Source: Sphingomicrobium flavum | GTDB taxonomy: Bacteria; Pseudomonadota; Alphaproteobacteria; Sphingomonadales; Sphingomonadaceae | Direction of reading: 5' to 3' | Length of the DNA stretch: 64,000 nucleotides | NCBI RefSeq assembly: GCF_024721605.1 | Contig: NZ_CP102630.1 | Span: forward strand, 1,674,001-1,738,000 | Program-made: the position numbers and the translations under genes | Shown here: piece after piece, positions 9,236 to 17,223 of the stretch | Position numbering within the stretch: position 1 is the stretch's first letter | Layout: every line of letters starts with the position of its first letter | The notes under the pieces: generated by a model | The model's input: only the letters and a program-made list of their open reading frames with translations | Told to the model about the DNA's origin: nothing | The model's database searches: none

Positions 9236-10582
9236 ATGAAAAAAGCCATTGCCCGCATCTTGCCGCCGCTCGCCGTGGTCGGGGCATTGAGCGCCGTGCC
9301 GATGACCAGCGCGACGCTGGCCGCGCAGGATGTGGATACCTATCGCGAGCTGGAGAACTTCCTCTCGGTCTTCCAGCGCGTGCGCGACAATTATGTCGAG
9401 GAAGTCGATGACAAGTCGCTCATCAAGGGCGCGATCGATGGCATGCTGGCCTCGCTCGATCCGCATTCCAGCTATGTGACCGCGTCCGATTTCGACAACA
9501 TGCGGCTGACCACCGATGGCAATTATGGCGGCCTCGGCCTTACCATCAGCCAGCGCGATGGCGCGATCGTGGTGATCGCCGCCTATGAAGACGGCCCCGC
9601 CGACAAGCAGGGTATCAAGCCCGGCGACTATATCACCCATGTCGGCGATGAACTGATTTTCGGCGCCTCGACCGACGAAGCCGCGCAGATGATGCGCGGC
9701 GAACCCGGCAGTGAAGTGAAGATCACCATCGTGCGCCCGGGTCGCGACAAGCCCATCGACTTCACCGTCGAGCGCGCGATCATCGAGCTCAAGCCCGTCA
9801 AATATGAAGTGCTGGGCGATATCGGCGTCATCAACATCAACAGCTTCTCCGCCGCCACCGGCGACGGGGTCGAGGAAGCGATCCGCGAAATCGACAAGAA
9901 GCTCGGCCGCAAGCCGATCGGCTATGTGCTCGACCTGCGCTCCAACCCTGGCGGATTGCTCGACCAGGCGGTCGAAGTGACCGATGCCTTCCTGGAAAAG
10001 GGCGAGATCGTGTCCGAACGCGGCCGCCGCAAGAATGATATCCAACGCTTCTTCGCCACCAGGGGCGATCTTGCCGAAGGGCGCCCGGTGATCGTGCTGA
10101 TCGATTCAGGCTCGGCCTCGGCGTCGGAAATCGTCGCCGGCGCGCTGCAGGATCATCGCCGCGCCGTGGTGATGGGCGAACGCAGCTTTGGCAAGGGCAG
10201 CGTGCAGACTGTCATCCAGACCGGTCCGGAAAGCGCGCTTCGCCTGACCACCGCGCGCTATTACACGCCTTCGGGCAAGTCCGTGCAGGCGGGCGGGATC
10301 GAACCCGATATTTCGGTGCCCCAGCTGTCCGACCCCGATTTCTTCGAACGCCCGCGCTTGCGGGAAGCCGATCTTCGCCGCCATCTGGTGGCGCAGGACA
10401 AGGTCGAGGACGAAGTGCTGGAAGATGACGGCCAGGATGTGGATCCGCGCTTCAGCATGACCGCCGAGGAACTGGAAAAGCAGGGGATCGAGGATTTCCA
10501 GCTCCATTATGCCGTGAAGACGCTTGAACGCGTGGCAGCGCTGCGGCCGCAGGGTGCGGCGCGCGGTGGCGCCCGTCGCTGA
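9236..10582 (+). CDS. ctpA: C-terminal processing peptidase, family S41
   Basis: This periplasmic serine protease trims the C termini of envelope proteins and often controls cell-wall hydrolases. The 448-residue product carries a signal peptide (about residues 1-30, ending TLAAQD), a PDZ domain (about 85-165, with GGLGLTISQRDG) and the S41 catalytic domain. The catalytic serine is predicted as Ser295 in SGSASASEIVAGAL and the general-base lysine as Lys320 in SFGKGSVQT; the 25-residue spacing is that of the family. The C-terminal tail is acidic, then basic. AAAGGGATAT gives a ribosome site at about 9223-9228. The stop TGA overlaps the ATG of the DsbB-like gene by one base. Confidence 0.95.
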   Translation: MKKAIARILPPLAVVGALSAVPMTSATLAAQDVDTYRELENFLSVFQRVRDNYVEEVDDKSLIKGAIDGMLASLDPHSSYVTASDFDNMRLTTDGNYGGLGLTISQRDGAIVVIAAYEDGPADKQGIKPGDYITHVGDELIFGASTDEAAQMMRGEPGSEVKITIVRPGRDKPIDFTVERAIIELKPVKYEVLGDIGVININSFSAATGDGVEEAIREIDKKLGRKPIGYVLDLRSNPGGLLDQAVEVTDAFLEKGEIVSERGRRKNDIQRFFATRGDLAEGRPVIVLIDSGSASASEIVAGALQDHRRAVVMGERSFGKGSVQTVIQTGPESALRLTTARYYTPSGKSVQAGGIEPDISVPQLSDPDFFERPRLREADLRRHLVAQDKVEDEVLEDDGQDVDPRFSMTAEELEKQGIEDFQLHYAVKTLERVAALRPQGAARGGARR

Positions 10583-11091
10583 TGCTGGCATCCAGCCAAC
10601 GTAAGGGGCTGCTGACCCCGGCCAATCTGCGCCTGCTGGCACTGCTGGTGCCGGTCGGCCTGCTCGGCGGGGCGATGGGATCGCAATATATTGGCGGCTT
10701 GGCGCCGTGCGAGATGTGCTATTGGCAGCGCTGGCCGCATGCTGCCGCCATCCTCCTCGCCCTCCTCGCTTTTTCCGCGCCTGCCCATATGCCGCGCGCG
10801 CGCCTATTCACGCTGCTGGCCGCGCTCGCCATCGCCATTTCCGGCCTCATCGGCGTCTATCATGTCGGCGTGGAACTGGACCTTTATGAAGGCATTACCA
10901 GCTGTGCTGCCGGTTCAGGCGCCACCAGCGTCGAAGACATCATGGCCGAAATCAACGGCGCGCCGCTGGTGCGCTGCGATGAAGTGCAATGGAGCTTCCT
11001 CGGCATTTCGATGGCGGGCTGGAATGCGCTCATTTCGCTCGGCACCGCGCTTGTCATCGCGCTGGGTCTGGGCAAGAAAGGCCGGCGATGA
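10582..11091 (+). CDS. dsbB: DsbB-family disulfide bond formation membrane protein
   Basis: The protein has 169 residues and four predicted membrane helices. The first periplasmic loop has the redox motif CEMC, inside LAPCEMCYWQRWPH, and the second loop holds a further cysteine pair (TSCAAGSG and LVRCDEV). DsbB re-oxidises DsbA-like proteins by passing electrons to quinone. Sphingomonads often carry this short form annotated simply as DsbB family. It lies between ctpA (1-base overlap) and coq7 (4-base ATGA overlap), so the three are probably co-translated. The link between quinone chemistry here and ubiquinone synthesis in the next gene may be fortuitous. DsbA-like proteins are encoded at 22.9-24.3 kb. 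Confidence 0.9.
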   Translation: MLASSQRKGLLTPANLRLLALLVPVGLLGGAMGSQYIGGLAPCEMCYWQRWPHAAAILLALLAFSAPAHMPRARLFTLLAALAIAISGLIGVYHVGVELDLYEGITSCAAGSGATSVEDIMAEINGAPLVRCDEVQWSFLGISMAGWNALISLGTALVIALGLGKKGRR

Positions 11092-11624
11092 GCGATTTCA
11101 AACCCGGCAGCGACACGGTCGACGTGGAGGCAATGATCCGCGTCGATCATGCCGGAGAATATGGCGCCACGCGCATCTATGCCGGCCAGCTCGCCGTGCT
11201 CGGCAACAAGGGCGCGACCGCGCATGAAGTCGCGCGCATGGCCGAACAGGAAAAGCGGCACCTCGAACGCTTCAACCAGCTGATCGCCGAGCGCGGGGTG
11301 CGCCCGACCTTGCTCCAGCCCTTCTGGGACGTGGCGGGCTTCACGCTGGGCGCGGCGACCGCGCTGATGGGCCCGCGCGCCGCAATGGCCTGCACCGACG
11401 CGGTCGAGACCGAAATCGACAAACATTATGCCGAGCAGCTGGAGCAGCTGGGCGATGCCGACCCGGAACTCAGCGCGGATATTGCCCGTTTCCGCGAAGA
11501 GGAACTGGAACATCGCGATACGGCGCGCGAACATGGATCGCAGGACGCGATGGCCTATCCGCTGCTGACCGGGGTGATTCGCCTTGGCTGCCGCGCGGCG
11601 ATCGCGGTCGCAAAAAGGATTTGA
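11088..11624 (+). CDS. coq7: Demethoxyubiquinone hydroxylase (COQ7 family)
   Basis: This di-iron enzyme carries out the last hydroxylation of ubiquinone synthesis, converting the demethoxy precursor at C6, at the inner face of the membrane. The 178-residue product has the two-fold repeated carboxylate/His pattern of the family: RVDHAGEYGA near the start, EQEKRHLERF, then ETEIDKHYAEQL and REEELEHRDTA. Hydrophobic stretches between them give membrane association. The ATG at 11088 was chosen because it overlaps the dsbB stop (ATGA) and starts the conserved domain; the frame is open upstream but out of context. It is the last gene of the nadD operon. Confidence 0.95.
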   Translation: MSDFKPGSDTVDVEAMIRVDHAGEYGATRIYAGQLAVLGNKGATAHEVARMAEQEKRHLERFNQLIAERGVRPTLLQPFWDVAGFTLGAATALMGPRAAMACTDAVETEIDKHYAEQLEQLGDADPELSADIARFREEELEHRDTAREHGSQDAMAYPLLTGVIRLGCRAAIAVAKRI

Positions 11625-11679
11625 CGCTGGCCGCAGAGCACCCCCGCCCTGCCCCCCGGCGAAGTGAAAGGAAGAGACG

Positions 11680-12072
11680 ATGTTGAAGATTGCGATGATG
11701 GGATTGGCCGGCACCCTTGCCGTTACCGCAATGGCGACTCCCGCCGCGGCGCAGCGTTCGCAGCAGAGCGAGATCATCGTCTTTGGCGACGACCCCTGTC
11801 CGCGTTCGACCGAGGACGAAATCGTCGTGTGTAAGCGCCTGGGCGAGGAAGAGCGCTTCCGCATCCCGCAGACGCTCCGCCGCACCGAAGAGCGGGTCGA
11901 GAATCAGAGCTGGTCGGCGCGTGCGCGCTTTCTCGAAAGCCAGAACGTCACCGGCATTCCGCAGTGCAGCGCGGTCGGCCCCGGTGCCGCCGATGGCTGC
12001 CTGCAAAAGGAAATCAACGATGCGTTCGCCAAGCGCGAACAGATCGACGATGATGAACGGGCGCCCGAATAA
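11680..12072 (+). CDS. Small secreted protein with two Cys-x10-Cys pairs (sphingomonad-type family)
   Basis: The 130-residue product has a signal peptide (about residues 1-24, ending PAAAQ) and a good ribosome site (GGAAGAGA). The mature protein contains a first cysteine pair, Cys40 and Cys51, in a block CPRSTEDEIVVC followed by RFRIP. A second pair near residues 94 and 105 lies in QCSAVGPGAADGCLQ. The same two blocks with identical Cys spacing recur in the gene at 60905-61261, so the two belong to one family. The function is unknown. The protein is predicted to be periplasmic with two disulfides. It stands alone behind the nadD operon and converges with the DUF885 gene. Confidence 0.8.
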   Translation: MLKIAMMGLAGTLAVTAMATPAAAQRSQQSEIIVFGDDPCPRSTEDEIVVCKRLGEEERFRIPQTLRRTEERVENQSWSARARFLESQNVTGIPQCSAVGPGAADGCLQKEINDAFAKREQIDDDERAPE

Positions 12073-12080
12073 GGCGCCCG
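12058..12080. terminator. Hairpin between convergent genes, possible bidirectional terminator
   Basis: An 8-bp perfect stem, CGGGCGCC paired with GGCGCCCG, encloses the 7-nt loop CGAATAA and spans the stop codon of the upstream gene. It lies between two convergent genes. There is no T-run on either side, so termination is plausible but not shown. Confidence 0.4.
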
Positions 12081-12087
12081 ATCGGGC

Positions 12088-13839
12088 CTACTGCGCGGCC
12101 TTGGTCGCTTCGACCCAGTCCATCACCTGACGTTCGAGCACGTCCAGCGGCACCGAGCCCTGGCCGAGCACGACGTCGTGGAAATCCTTCAGGCTGAAGG
12201 CATCGCCCAGTTCTTCGCTCGCACGTTTTCGCAATTCGCGGATCTTCAGTTCGCCAAGCTTGTAGGCCAGCGCTTGGCCCGGCCATGAGATATAGCGATT
12301 GACCTCGGCATCGATATTGGCGGGGCTCAATGCCGTATTATCCAGCATGAAATCGACCGCCCGCTGCTTGCTCCAGCCAAAGGCATGCAGCCCGGTATCG
12401 ACCACCAGCCGGTTGGCGCGCCACATTTCATAGCTCAGCCGCCCCATATCCTTGGCGGGCGTGTCATAGAGCCCCATTTCGATGCCAAGCCGCTCCGAAT
12501 AGAGCCCCCAGCCCTCCACAAAGGCGGTGAAGAAGGTGCCATTCTTGCGCCAGCGCGGCATGTCCAGTTCCTGCTGGATCGCAATCTGGTGATGATGGCC
12601 CGGCACCGCTTCATGCACTGACAAAGCGGGCACCTCCCATAGCGGGCGCTGGTCCAGCTTGGAGGTGTTCACATAATAGAAGCCGGCAATGCCATTTTCC
12701 GGGCTGCCCGGGCTGAAATAGGCCGTGGTCGTGCCCTCGGCGATCTCGGCCGGGATTTCCTTGATGCCGTAAGGCAGCCGCGGCAGATGGCCGAACAGGC
12801 TGGGCATCAGCCCATCGATCTTCTTGGTCTCGCGCGCCACATATTGCATCAGCTCTTCGGGCGTCTTGGCATAATATTTGGGATTGGTGCGCAGCTCCGC
12901 GATAAAGGCTTCTCGGCTGTCATAGCCCGCCGACTTGGCGACCGCTTCCATCTCGGCGCGGATGCGCGCCACCTCGTCCAGACCAATCTGGTGGATTTCC
13001 GCCGCGCTCAAATTCGTGGTCGTTTCCTCGCGGATGCGATGCTCATAATAAGCCAGCCCGTTGGGCAGCGCGGAAATGCCGACCGTCTCAGTGCAATGGG
13101 GCTGGTAATCGTCGCGATACCATTGGGCGTGCTTGGCATAGGCCCCGCGCACCGGCCCGTCGATCAGCGCTTCGGCGCGCTGCTGGAGCGATGCCCACTC
13201 CGCCGCACTCAACCGCGCCGGACGATCCTTGGTGAACGGGCCGTAGAGGCGGCTTTCCTTGGCATCCTCGGGAATGACGCCAGTGATCGTCCGCTCGACA
13301 TTGCCCAGCACCACGCATGGAAGGACATAGCCTTCATCCACCCCCTGCTGCGACACACTGAGCGCGGCATCGTTATAGGCCGGATAGGCCGCCAGCCGCT
13401 TGAGATAGTTTTCGTAATCCTGCGCGTCTTCCAGCGCCAATCCGTCGGCGATACCGGCAAAGCCCTGATGCCAGCCCGAATAGGTGGAAAACAGCATCAT
13501 GCGTTGACCGAAACTGTTGCCTTCCACCGCCCCGCGTAGCGAGCGCGCGAGGATCGCCTTGTTGACCTGGTCGGCGCTCGACAGACCGTCATCGTCGATG
13601 GCGTCCAGACGGGTAAGGAAAGCCGCAGCCTTGGCGGCCTGCCGGTCCTGCGCCTCAAGACTGAGATCGCCGAGCTTGTCATCATAGCCCTCGACGCCGA
13701 GCCCCGAGGCGAACACCGGGGCATTTTCCAGCACATCGGCCCAATATTCCTCGGTCAGCGCCTGGAAATCCTCGCTCGGCCCGGCGAGTGCGGGTGTGGC
13801 CAACATGGTCGCGGCGGCGAGAATGGCGAAGTGGCGCAT
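12088..13839 (-). CDS. DUF885 family secreted metallopeptidase-like protein
   Basis: This 583-residue protein has a signal peptide (MRHFAILAAATMLATPALAG). The start at 13839 is preceded by GGGAGA at nine bases. The longer frame up to 13911 lacks a signal peptide and was rejected. The DUF885 hallmark HEAVPGHHHQ lies in the last third, next to the downstream Glu/Tyr-rich segment FVEGWGLYSERLG. The His-Glu-x3-Gly-His-His layout and the distal Glu resemble a gluzincin-type zinc site, and the family is regarded as related to carboxypeptidases. It is probably a periplasmic peptidase that degrades peptides. It is a single gene, divergent from the radical-SAM gene. The substrate is unknown. Confidence 0.88.
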   Translation of the reverse strand: MRHFAILAAATMLATPALAGPSEDFQALTEEYWADVLENAPVFASGLGVEGYDDKLGDLSLEAQDRQAAKAAAFLTRLDAIDDDGLSSADQVNKAILARSLRGAVEGNSFGQRMMLFSTYSGWHQGFAGIADGLALEDAQDYENYLKRLAAYPAYNDAALSVSQQGVDEGYVLPCVVLGNVERTITGVIPEDAKESRLYGPFTKDRPARLSAAEWASLQQRAEALIDGPVRGAYAKHAQWYRDDYQPHCTETVGISALPNGLAYYEHRIREETTTNLSAAEIHQIGLDEVARIRAEMEAVAKSAGYDSREAFIAELRTNPKYYAKTPEELMQYVARETKKIDGLMPSLFGHLPRLPYGIKEIPAEIAEGTTTAYFSPGSPENGIAGFYYVNTSKLDQRPLWEVPALSVHEAVPGHHHQIAIQQELDMPRWRKNGTFFTAFVEGWGLYSERLGIEMGLYDTPAKDMGRLSYEMWRANRLVVDTGLHAFGWSKQRAVDFMLDNTALSPANIDAEVNRYISWPGQALAYKLGELKIRELRKRASEELGDAFSLKDFHDVVLGQGSVPLDVLERQVMDWVEATKAAQ

Positions 13840-13976
13840 AATGATGAGTCTCCCTGTCTGGCCGCGCAGGCTACTCGCCTCTCCCGCTTTGGCAAGCCGC
13901 ACTTCGACCAATGAATTTTCGCGCTATGTCGGGTCGCGGTCTTTCTTTCGTGGCGCGAAGAACGTAAAGTGAACAG

Positions 13977-15239
13977 ATGGCCCGCCTCGATACCCAGCAA
14001 AAGCTCGAAATTCTCGCCGATGCGGCGAAATATGACGCGTCCTGCGCCAGCAGCGGGTCGTCCAAGCGCGACAGCCGATCAGGCAAGGGCATGGGCTCGA
14101 CCGAAGGCATGGGCATCTGCCACGCTTATGCGCCCGACGGCCGCTGCATCAGCCTGCTCAAGATCCTGCTGACCAACAGCTGCATTTTCGATTGCCATTA
14201 TTGCATCAACCGCAAGAGCAGCAATGTCCGCCGCGCCCGCTTCACCGTCGATGAAGTGGTCCAGCTCACGCTCAATTTCTACAAGCGCAACTATATCGAG
14301 GGGCTGTTCCTCTCTTCGGGCATCATCCATTCGTCCAACTATACGATGGAGCAATTGGTCGAGGTCGCGCGCCAGCTGCGCGAGGTGCATGACTTTCGCG
14401 GCTATATCCATCTCAAGACCATCCCCGATGCCGATCCCGAGCTGGTGCGCCAGGCCGGTCTCCACGCCGATCGCGTGTCGATCAATGTCGAACTGCCCAC
14501 CCGTGAGGGGCTGACCCGGCTGGCGCCCGAAAAGGACGAAGCGCGCATCGAGGGCGCGATGAAGGCGACCAAGATCGACATTCTCGACGCCAAGGATGCA
14601 CGCAAGAAATATCGATCCGCCCCACGTTTTGCGCCCGGCGGCCAATCGACCCAGATGATCGTGGGCGCCGACGATGCCAATGACGGTGCGATCGTCACCC
14701 GCGCGCGCAGCCTTTACGACCGCTTCGGGCTGAGGCGCGTCTATTACAGCGCCTTTTCCCCCATTCCCGAGCCGAGCGCGGTGTTGCCCCTGAAACGCCC
14801 GCCGCTGATGCGCGAGCATCGCCTCTACCAATCCGACTGGCTGATGCGCTTTTACGGTTTTACCCCGCAAGAAGTGGTGGCGACCACCGACACTGCCGGC
14901 ATGCTGCCCCTCGACATCGACCCCAAGCTCGCCTTCGCGCTGAAATTCCGCGAACAATTCCCCGTCGACATCAACCGGGCCAGCCGCGAACAATTGTTGC
15001 GCGTGCCGGGGCTCGGCACCAAGGCGGTAGGGCGCATCCTGTCGGTCCGGCGCCACCGCTCGCTGCGGCTCGAGGATGTTGCTCGGTTGACGGTCTCGGT
15101 GAAGAAGATTCGTCCTTTCATCATCACGATCGACTGGCGTCCGACGCTCCTGACTGACCGCGCCGACCTCAAAAGCCTGGTCATGCCGCCGCCCGCACAG
15201 CTTGACCTGTTCACCGCTCCGATGGCCGCCGCCGCCTGA
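13977..15239 (+). CDS. Radical SAM protein of the UDG-linked putative DNA modification/repair family
   Basis: The 420-residue product has the radical-SAM iron-sulfur motif Cys69-x3-Cys73-x2-Cys76 (CIFDCHYC), preceded by GICHAYAPDGRCISLLK. A C-terminal helix-hairpin-helix, VDINRASREQLLRVPGLG (about residues 330-350), is a typical non-specific DNA-binding unit. This architecture matches the family known as putative DNA modification/repair radical SAM protein. It is nearly always found beside a protein joining a DUF4130-like domain to a uracil-DNA glycosylase, and that partner is at 15769-17223. Radical SAM enzymes make a 5'-deoxyadenosyl radical, so a radical-based change to a nucleobase is the obvious guess, but the reaction is unknown. 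The ATG at 13977 is the only good start. Confidence 0.9.
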   Translation: MARLDTQQKLEILADAAKYDASCASSGSSKRDSRSGKGMGSTEGMGICHAYAPDGRCISLLKILLTNSCIFDCHYCINRKSSNVRRARFTVDEVVQLTLNFYKRNYIEGLFLSSGIIHSSNYTMEQLVEVARQLREVHDFRGYIHLKTIPDADPELVRQAGLHADRVSINVELPTREGLTRLAPEKDEARIEGAMKATKIDILDAKDARKKYRSAPRFAPGGQSTQMIVGADDANDGAIVTRARSLYDRFGLRRVYYSAFSPIPEPSAVLPLKRPPLMREHRLYQSDWLMRFYGFTPQEVVATTDTAGMLPLDIDPKLAFALKFREQFPVDINRASREQLLRVPGLGTKAVGRILSVRRHRSLRLEDVARLTVSVKKIRPFIITIDWRPTLLTDRADLKSLVMPPPAQLDLFTAPMAAAA

Positions 15240-15285
15240 ACCAAGGGCTTTTCAGCGCGTTGTGTTGGGCAAAGGAGTATCGACT

Positions 15286-15765
15286 ATGACCGATCAGACG
15301 ATTTTCAAGCGCTTGAAGAAGGACCATGATGTCCACCGTGAATTGCTCGAAAATATCGAGCAGGCCAAGGGCGAACAGCGCGGCGCCCTGTTCAACAATT
15401 TCAGGATGGAAGTGACGGCGCACGCCGCGGCGGAAGAGGAAACGCTCTACGCCACCATGCTGCAAAAGCCCGACCTTCGCCATGACGGCCAGCATAGCGT
15501 CGCCGAGCATAAGGAGCTCGACGACCTGATGAGCGAGCTTGCAGAGATGGATCCTGCCAGCAGCGCCTGGAGCGAGAAGTTCAAGAAACTTCGTCACGAA
15601 TATGAGCATCATATCGACGAGGAAGAAGAAGAGATGTTCCCCGCCGCCGCCGAAGGGTTGAGCAAGGAAACCGAAGTCCAGCTCAAGAAGAAGTTCGAAG
15701 AGCGCAAGCCCGCGGAATATCAGCGCGCGCTCGAGGGCACCGATATGGATGACGATCGCGAATGA
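15286..15765 (+). CDS. Hemerythrin HHE-domain protein
   Basis: The 159-residue product is all-helical and carries the hemerythrin His/Glu ligand set: KKDHDVHREL, TAHAAAEEETLY, AEHKELDDLM and RHEYEHHIDEEEEEMFP. These bind a di-iron centre able to take up oxygen or reactive oxygen/nitrogen species. Start ATG 15286 has AAAGGAG eight bases upstream; the longer frame to 15202 runs into the preceding gene and was rejected. It sits between the radical-SAM gene and the UdgX fusion, with only three bases to the latter, so all three are probably co-transcribed. A stand-alone stress role is equally possible, but an iron/oxygen-sensing protein beside two Fe-S enzymes is suggestive. Confidence 0.9.
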   Translation: MTDQTIFKRLKKDHDVHRELLENIEQAKGEQRGALFNNFRMEVTAHAAAEEETLYATMLQKPDLRHDGQHSVAEHKELDDLMSELAEMDPASSAWSEKFKKLRHEYEHHIDEEEEEMFPAAAEGLSKETEVQLKKKFEERKPAEYQRALEGTDMDDDRE

Positions 15766-15768
15766 TAT

Positions 15769-17223
15769 ATGACAGGTGCGCCGGTGAGCGCTGAATATCG
15801 CATCACCCTAAGCGCACCTGACGATGTGACAGGATGGCGGGATGCCGCACGGTCTTTGCTGGCCGCGCGCGTCCCGCCTTCTTCCATTGTCTGGCAGGTC
15901 GAGGGCGAGGATGGCGACCTGTTTGGCGCCTCCGCGCTGCCCGCCAAAGGCAATGCCGATATCCGCGTCCCCAAGGCTTTCCTGCCGCTTGCCGCCACGG
16001 TCGTCTGCCACCGCGATCCCGAACGCTTCGCCTTGCTGTATGAGGCCCTTTGGCGGCTGCAGGATCAGCGCCAGATGCTGGAGGATCGAGCTGATCCGCT
16101 GGTCGCCCGTCTCTACGCCATGGAAAAGGAAGTGCGCCGCGATGCGCACAAGATGCACGCTTTCGTGCGTTTCCGCGAAGTGGAAGAGGCGGACGGCGCG
16201 GTGCGCATGGTCGCCTGGTTCGAGCCTGACAACCATATCGTGCGGCGCGAGGCGGGGTTCTTCATGCGCCGCTTCACCAATATGCGCTGGTCCATCCTGA
16301 CGCCCGACGTGTCGATCCACTGGGATGGCGAGACGCTGACCGAAGGGCCGGGTGCGACCCGCCGCGACGCCCCCGATGGCGATCCGGTCGAAGAGACGTG
16401 GAAGGCCTATTACAAGTCCATCTTCAACCCCGCGCGGGTGAAGGTGAAGGCGATGACCGCCGAAATGCCGCGCAAATATTGGAAAAACATGCCCGAAACC
16501 GCCGCCATCGGCGAATTGCTGGCCAGCGCCCAAGCGCGCGAGTCGGCGATGATCGAGCGCAGCGCCGCCATTCCCGCTTCAGCGACTGCGCCTGCGCCTC
16601 TATCTTCCCGCCCCACCAATGTGGAAGCGGCGTGGGAAGCCTTGCGCGCTGAGGCCATGCAATGCACCCGCTGCGACCTCCACTGCCATGCCACCCAGAC
16701 CGTCTTTGGCGAGGGACCGCTATCGCCGCGCCTCTTCATCGTCGGTGAGCAGCCGGGCGACCAGGAGGATCTGGCTGGCCGTCCTTTCGTCGGCCCCGCC
16801 GGCCAGCTTCTGGACGAGGCCATGGCCCAAGCCGGCATTGATCGCGCCGCATGCTACGTCACCAATGCGGTCAAGCATTTCAAATTTGTCCAGCGCGGCA
16901 AGCGCCGGATCCATGACAAGCCCAATGTGGGGGAGATCAAGGCCTGCAATTGGTGGCTGGACCGCGAGCGCGAGTTGATCCGCCCGCCCCTCACCCTTGC
17001 GCTGGGCGCCAGCGCGGCGCGGGCGCTGACGGGCAAGGCGGTGACGATTTCCAGGGTGCGCGGCACCGCGCTGACGCTACCCGATGGCGGCGAATGCTGG
17101 GTAACGGTGCATCCAAGCTATCTGCTCCGCCTGCCTGACGAGGAAGCGGCACGCCGCGAGCGGGCACTGTTCGTTGAGGATCTGCGCCGCGCCGGGGCAC
17201 GCGCCGCCGCGCTTGCCGCCTAG
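15769..17223 (+). CDS. DUF4130-like domain fused to UdgX-type uracil-DNA glycosylase
   Basis: This 484-residue fusion has two parts. Residues 1 to about 270 form the domain found next to the UDG-linked radical SAM protein (DUF4130/SAM_7-link). Residues about 285-480 form a family-4-like uracil-DNA glycosylase. In that half, motif A is GEQPGDQED (326-334) and motif B is HPSYLLR (448-454). Between them is the loop KRRIH (378-382), which is diagnostic of UdgX. In characterised UdgX the histidine of that loop attacks the sugar after uracil removal and leaves the enzyme covalently bound to DNA; the equivalent here is His382. Cys299, Cys302 and Cys393 are probable Fe-S ligands. It is the last gene of the radical-SAM/hemerythrin cluster. 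Confidence 0.9.
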   Translation: MTGAPVSAEYRITLSAPDDVTGWRDAARSLLAARVPPSSIVWQVEGEDGDLFGASALPAKGNADIRVPKAFLPLAATVVCHRDPERFALLYEALWRLQDQRQMLEDRADPLVARLYAMEKEVRRDAHKMHAFVRFREVEEADGAVRMVAWFEPDNHIVRREAGFFMRRFTNMRWSILTPDVSIHWDGETLTEGPGATRRDAPDGDPVEETWKAYYKSIFNPARVKVKAMTAEMPRKYWKNMPETAAIGELLASAQARESAMIERSAAIPASATAPAPLSSRPTNVEAAWEALRAEAMQCTRCDLHCHATQTVFGEGPLSPRLFIVGEQPGDQEDLAGRPFVGPAGQLLDEAMAQAGIDRAACYVTNAVKHFKFVQRGKRRIHDKPNVGEIKACNWWLDRERELIRPPLTLALGASAARALTGKAVTISRVRGTALTLPDGGECWVTVHPSYLLRLPDEEAARRERALFVEDLRRAGARAAALAA

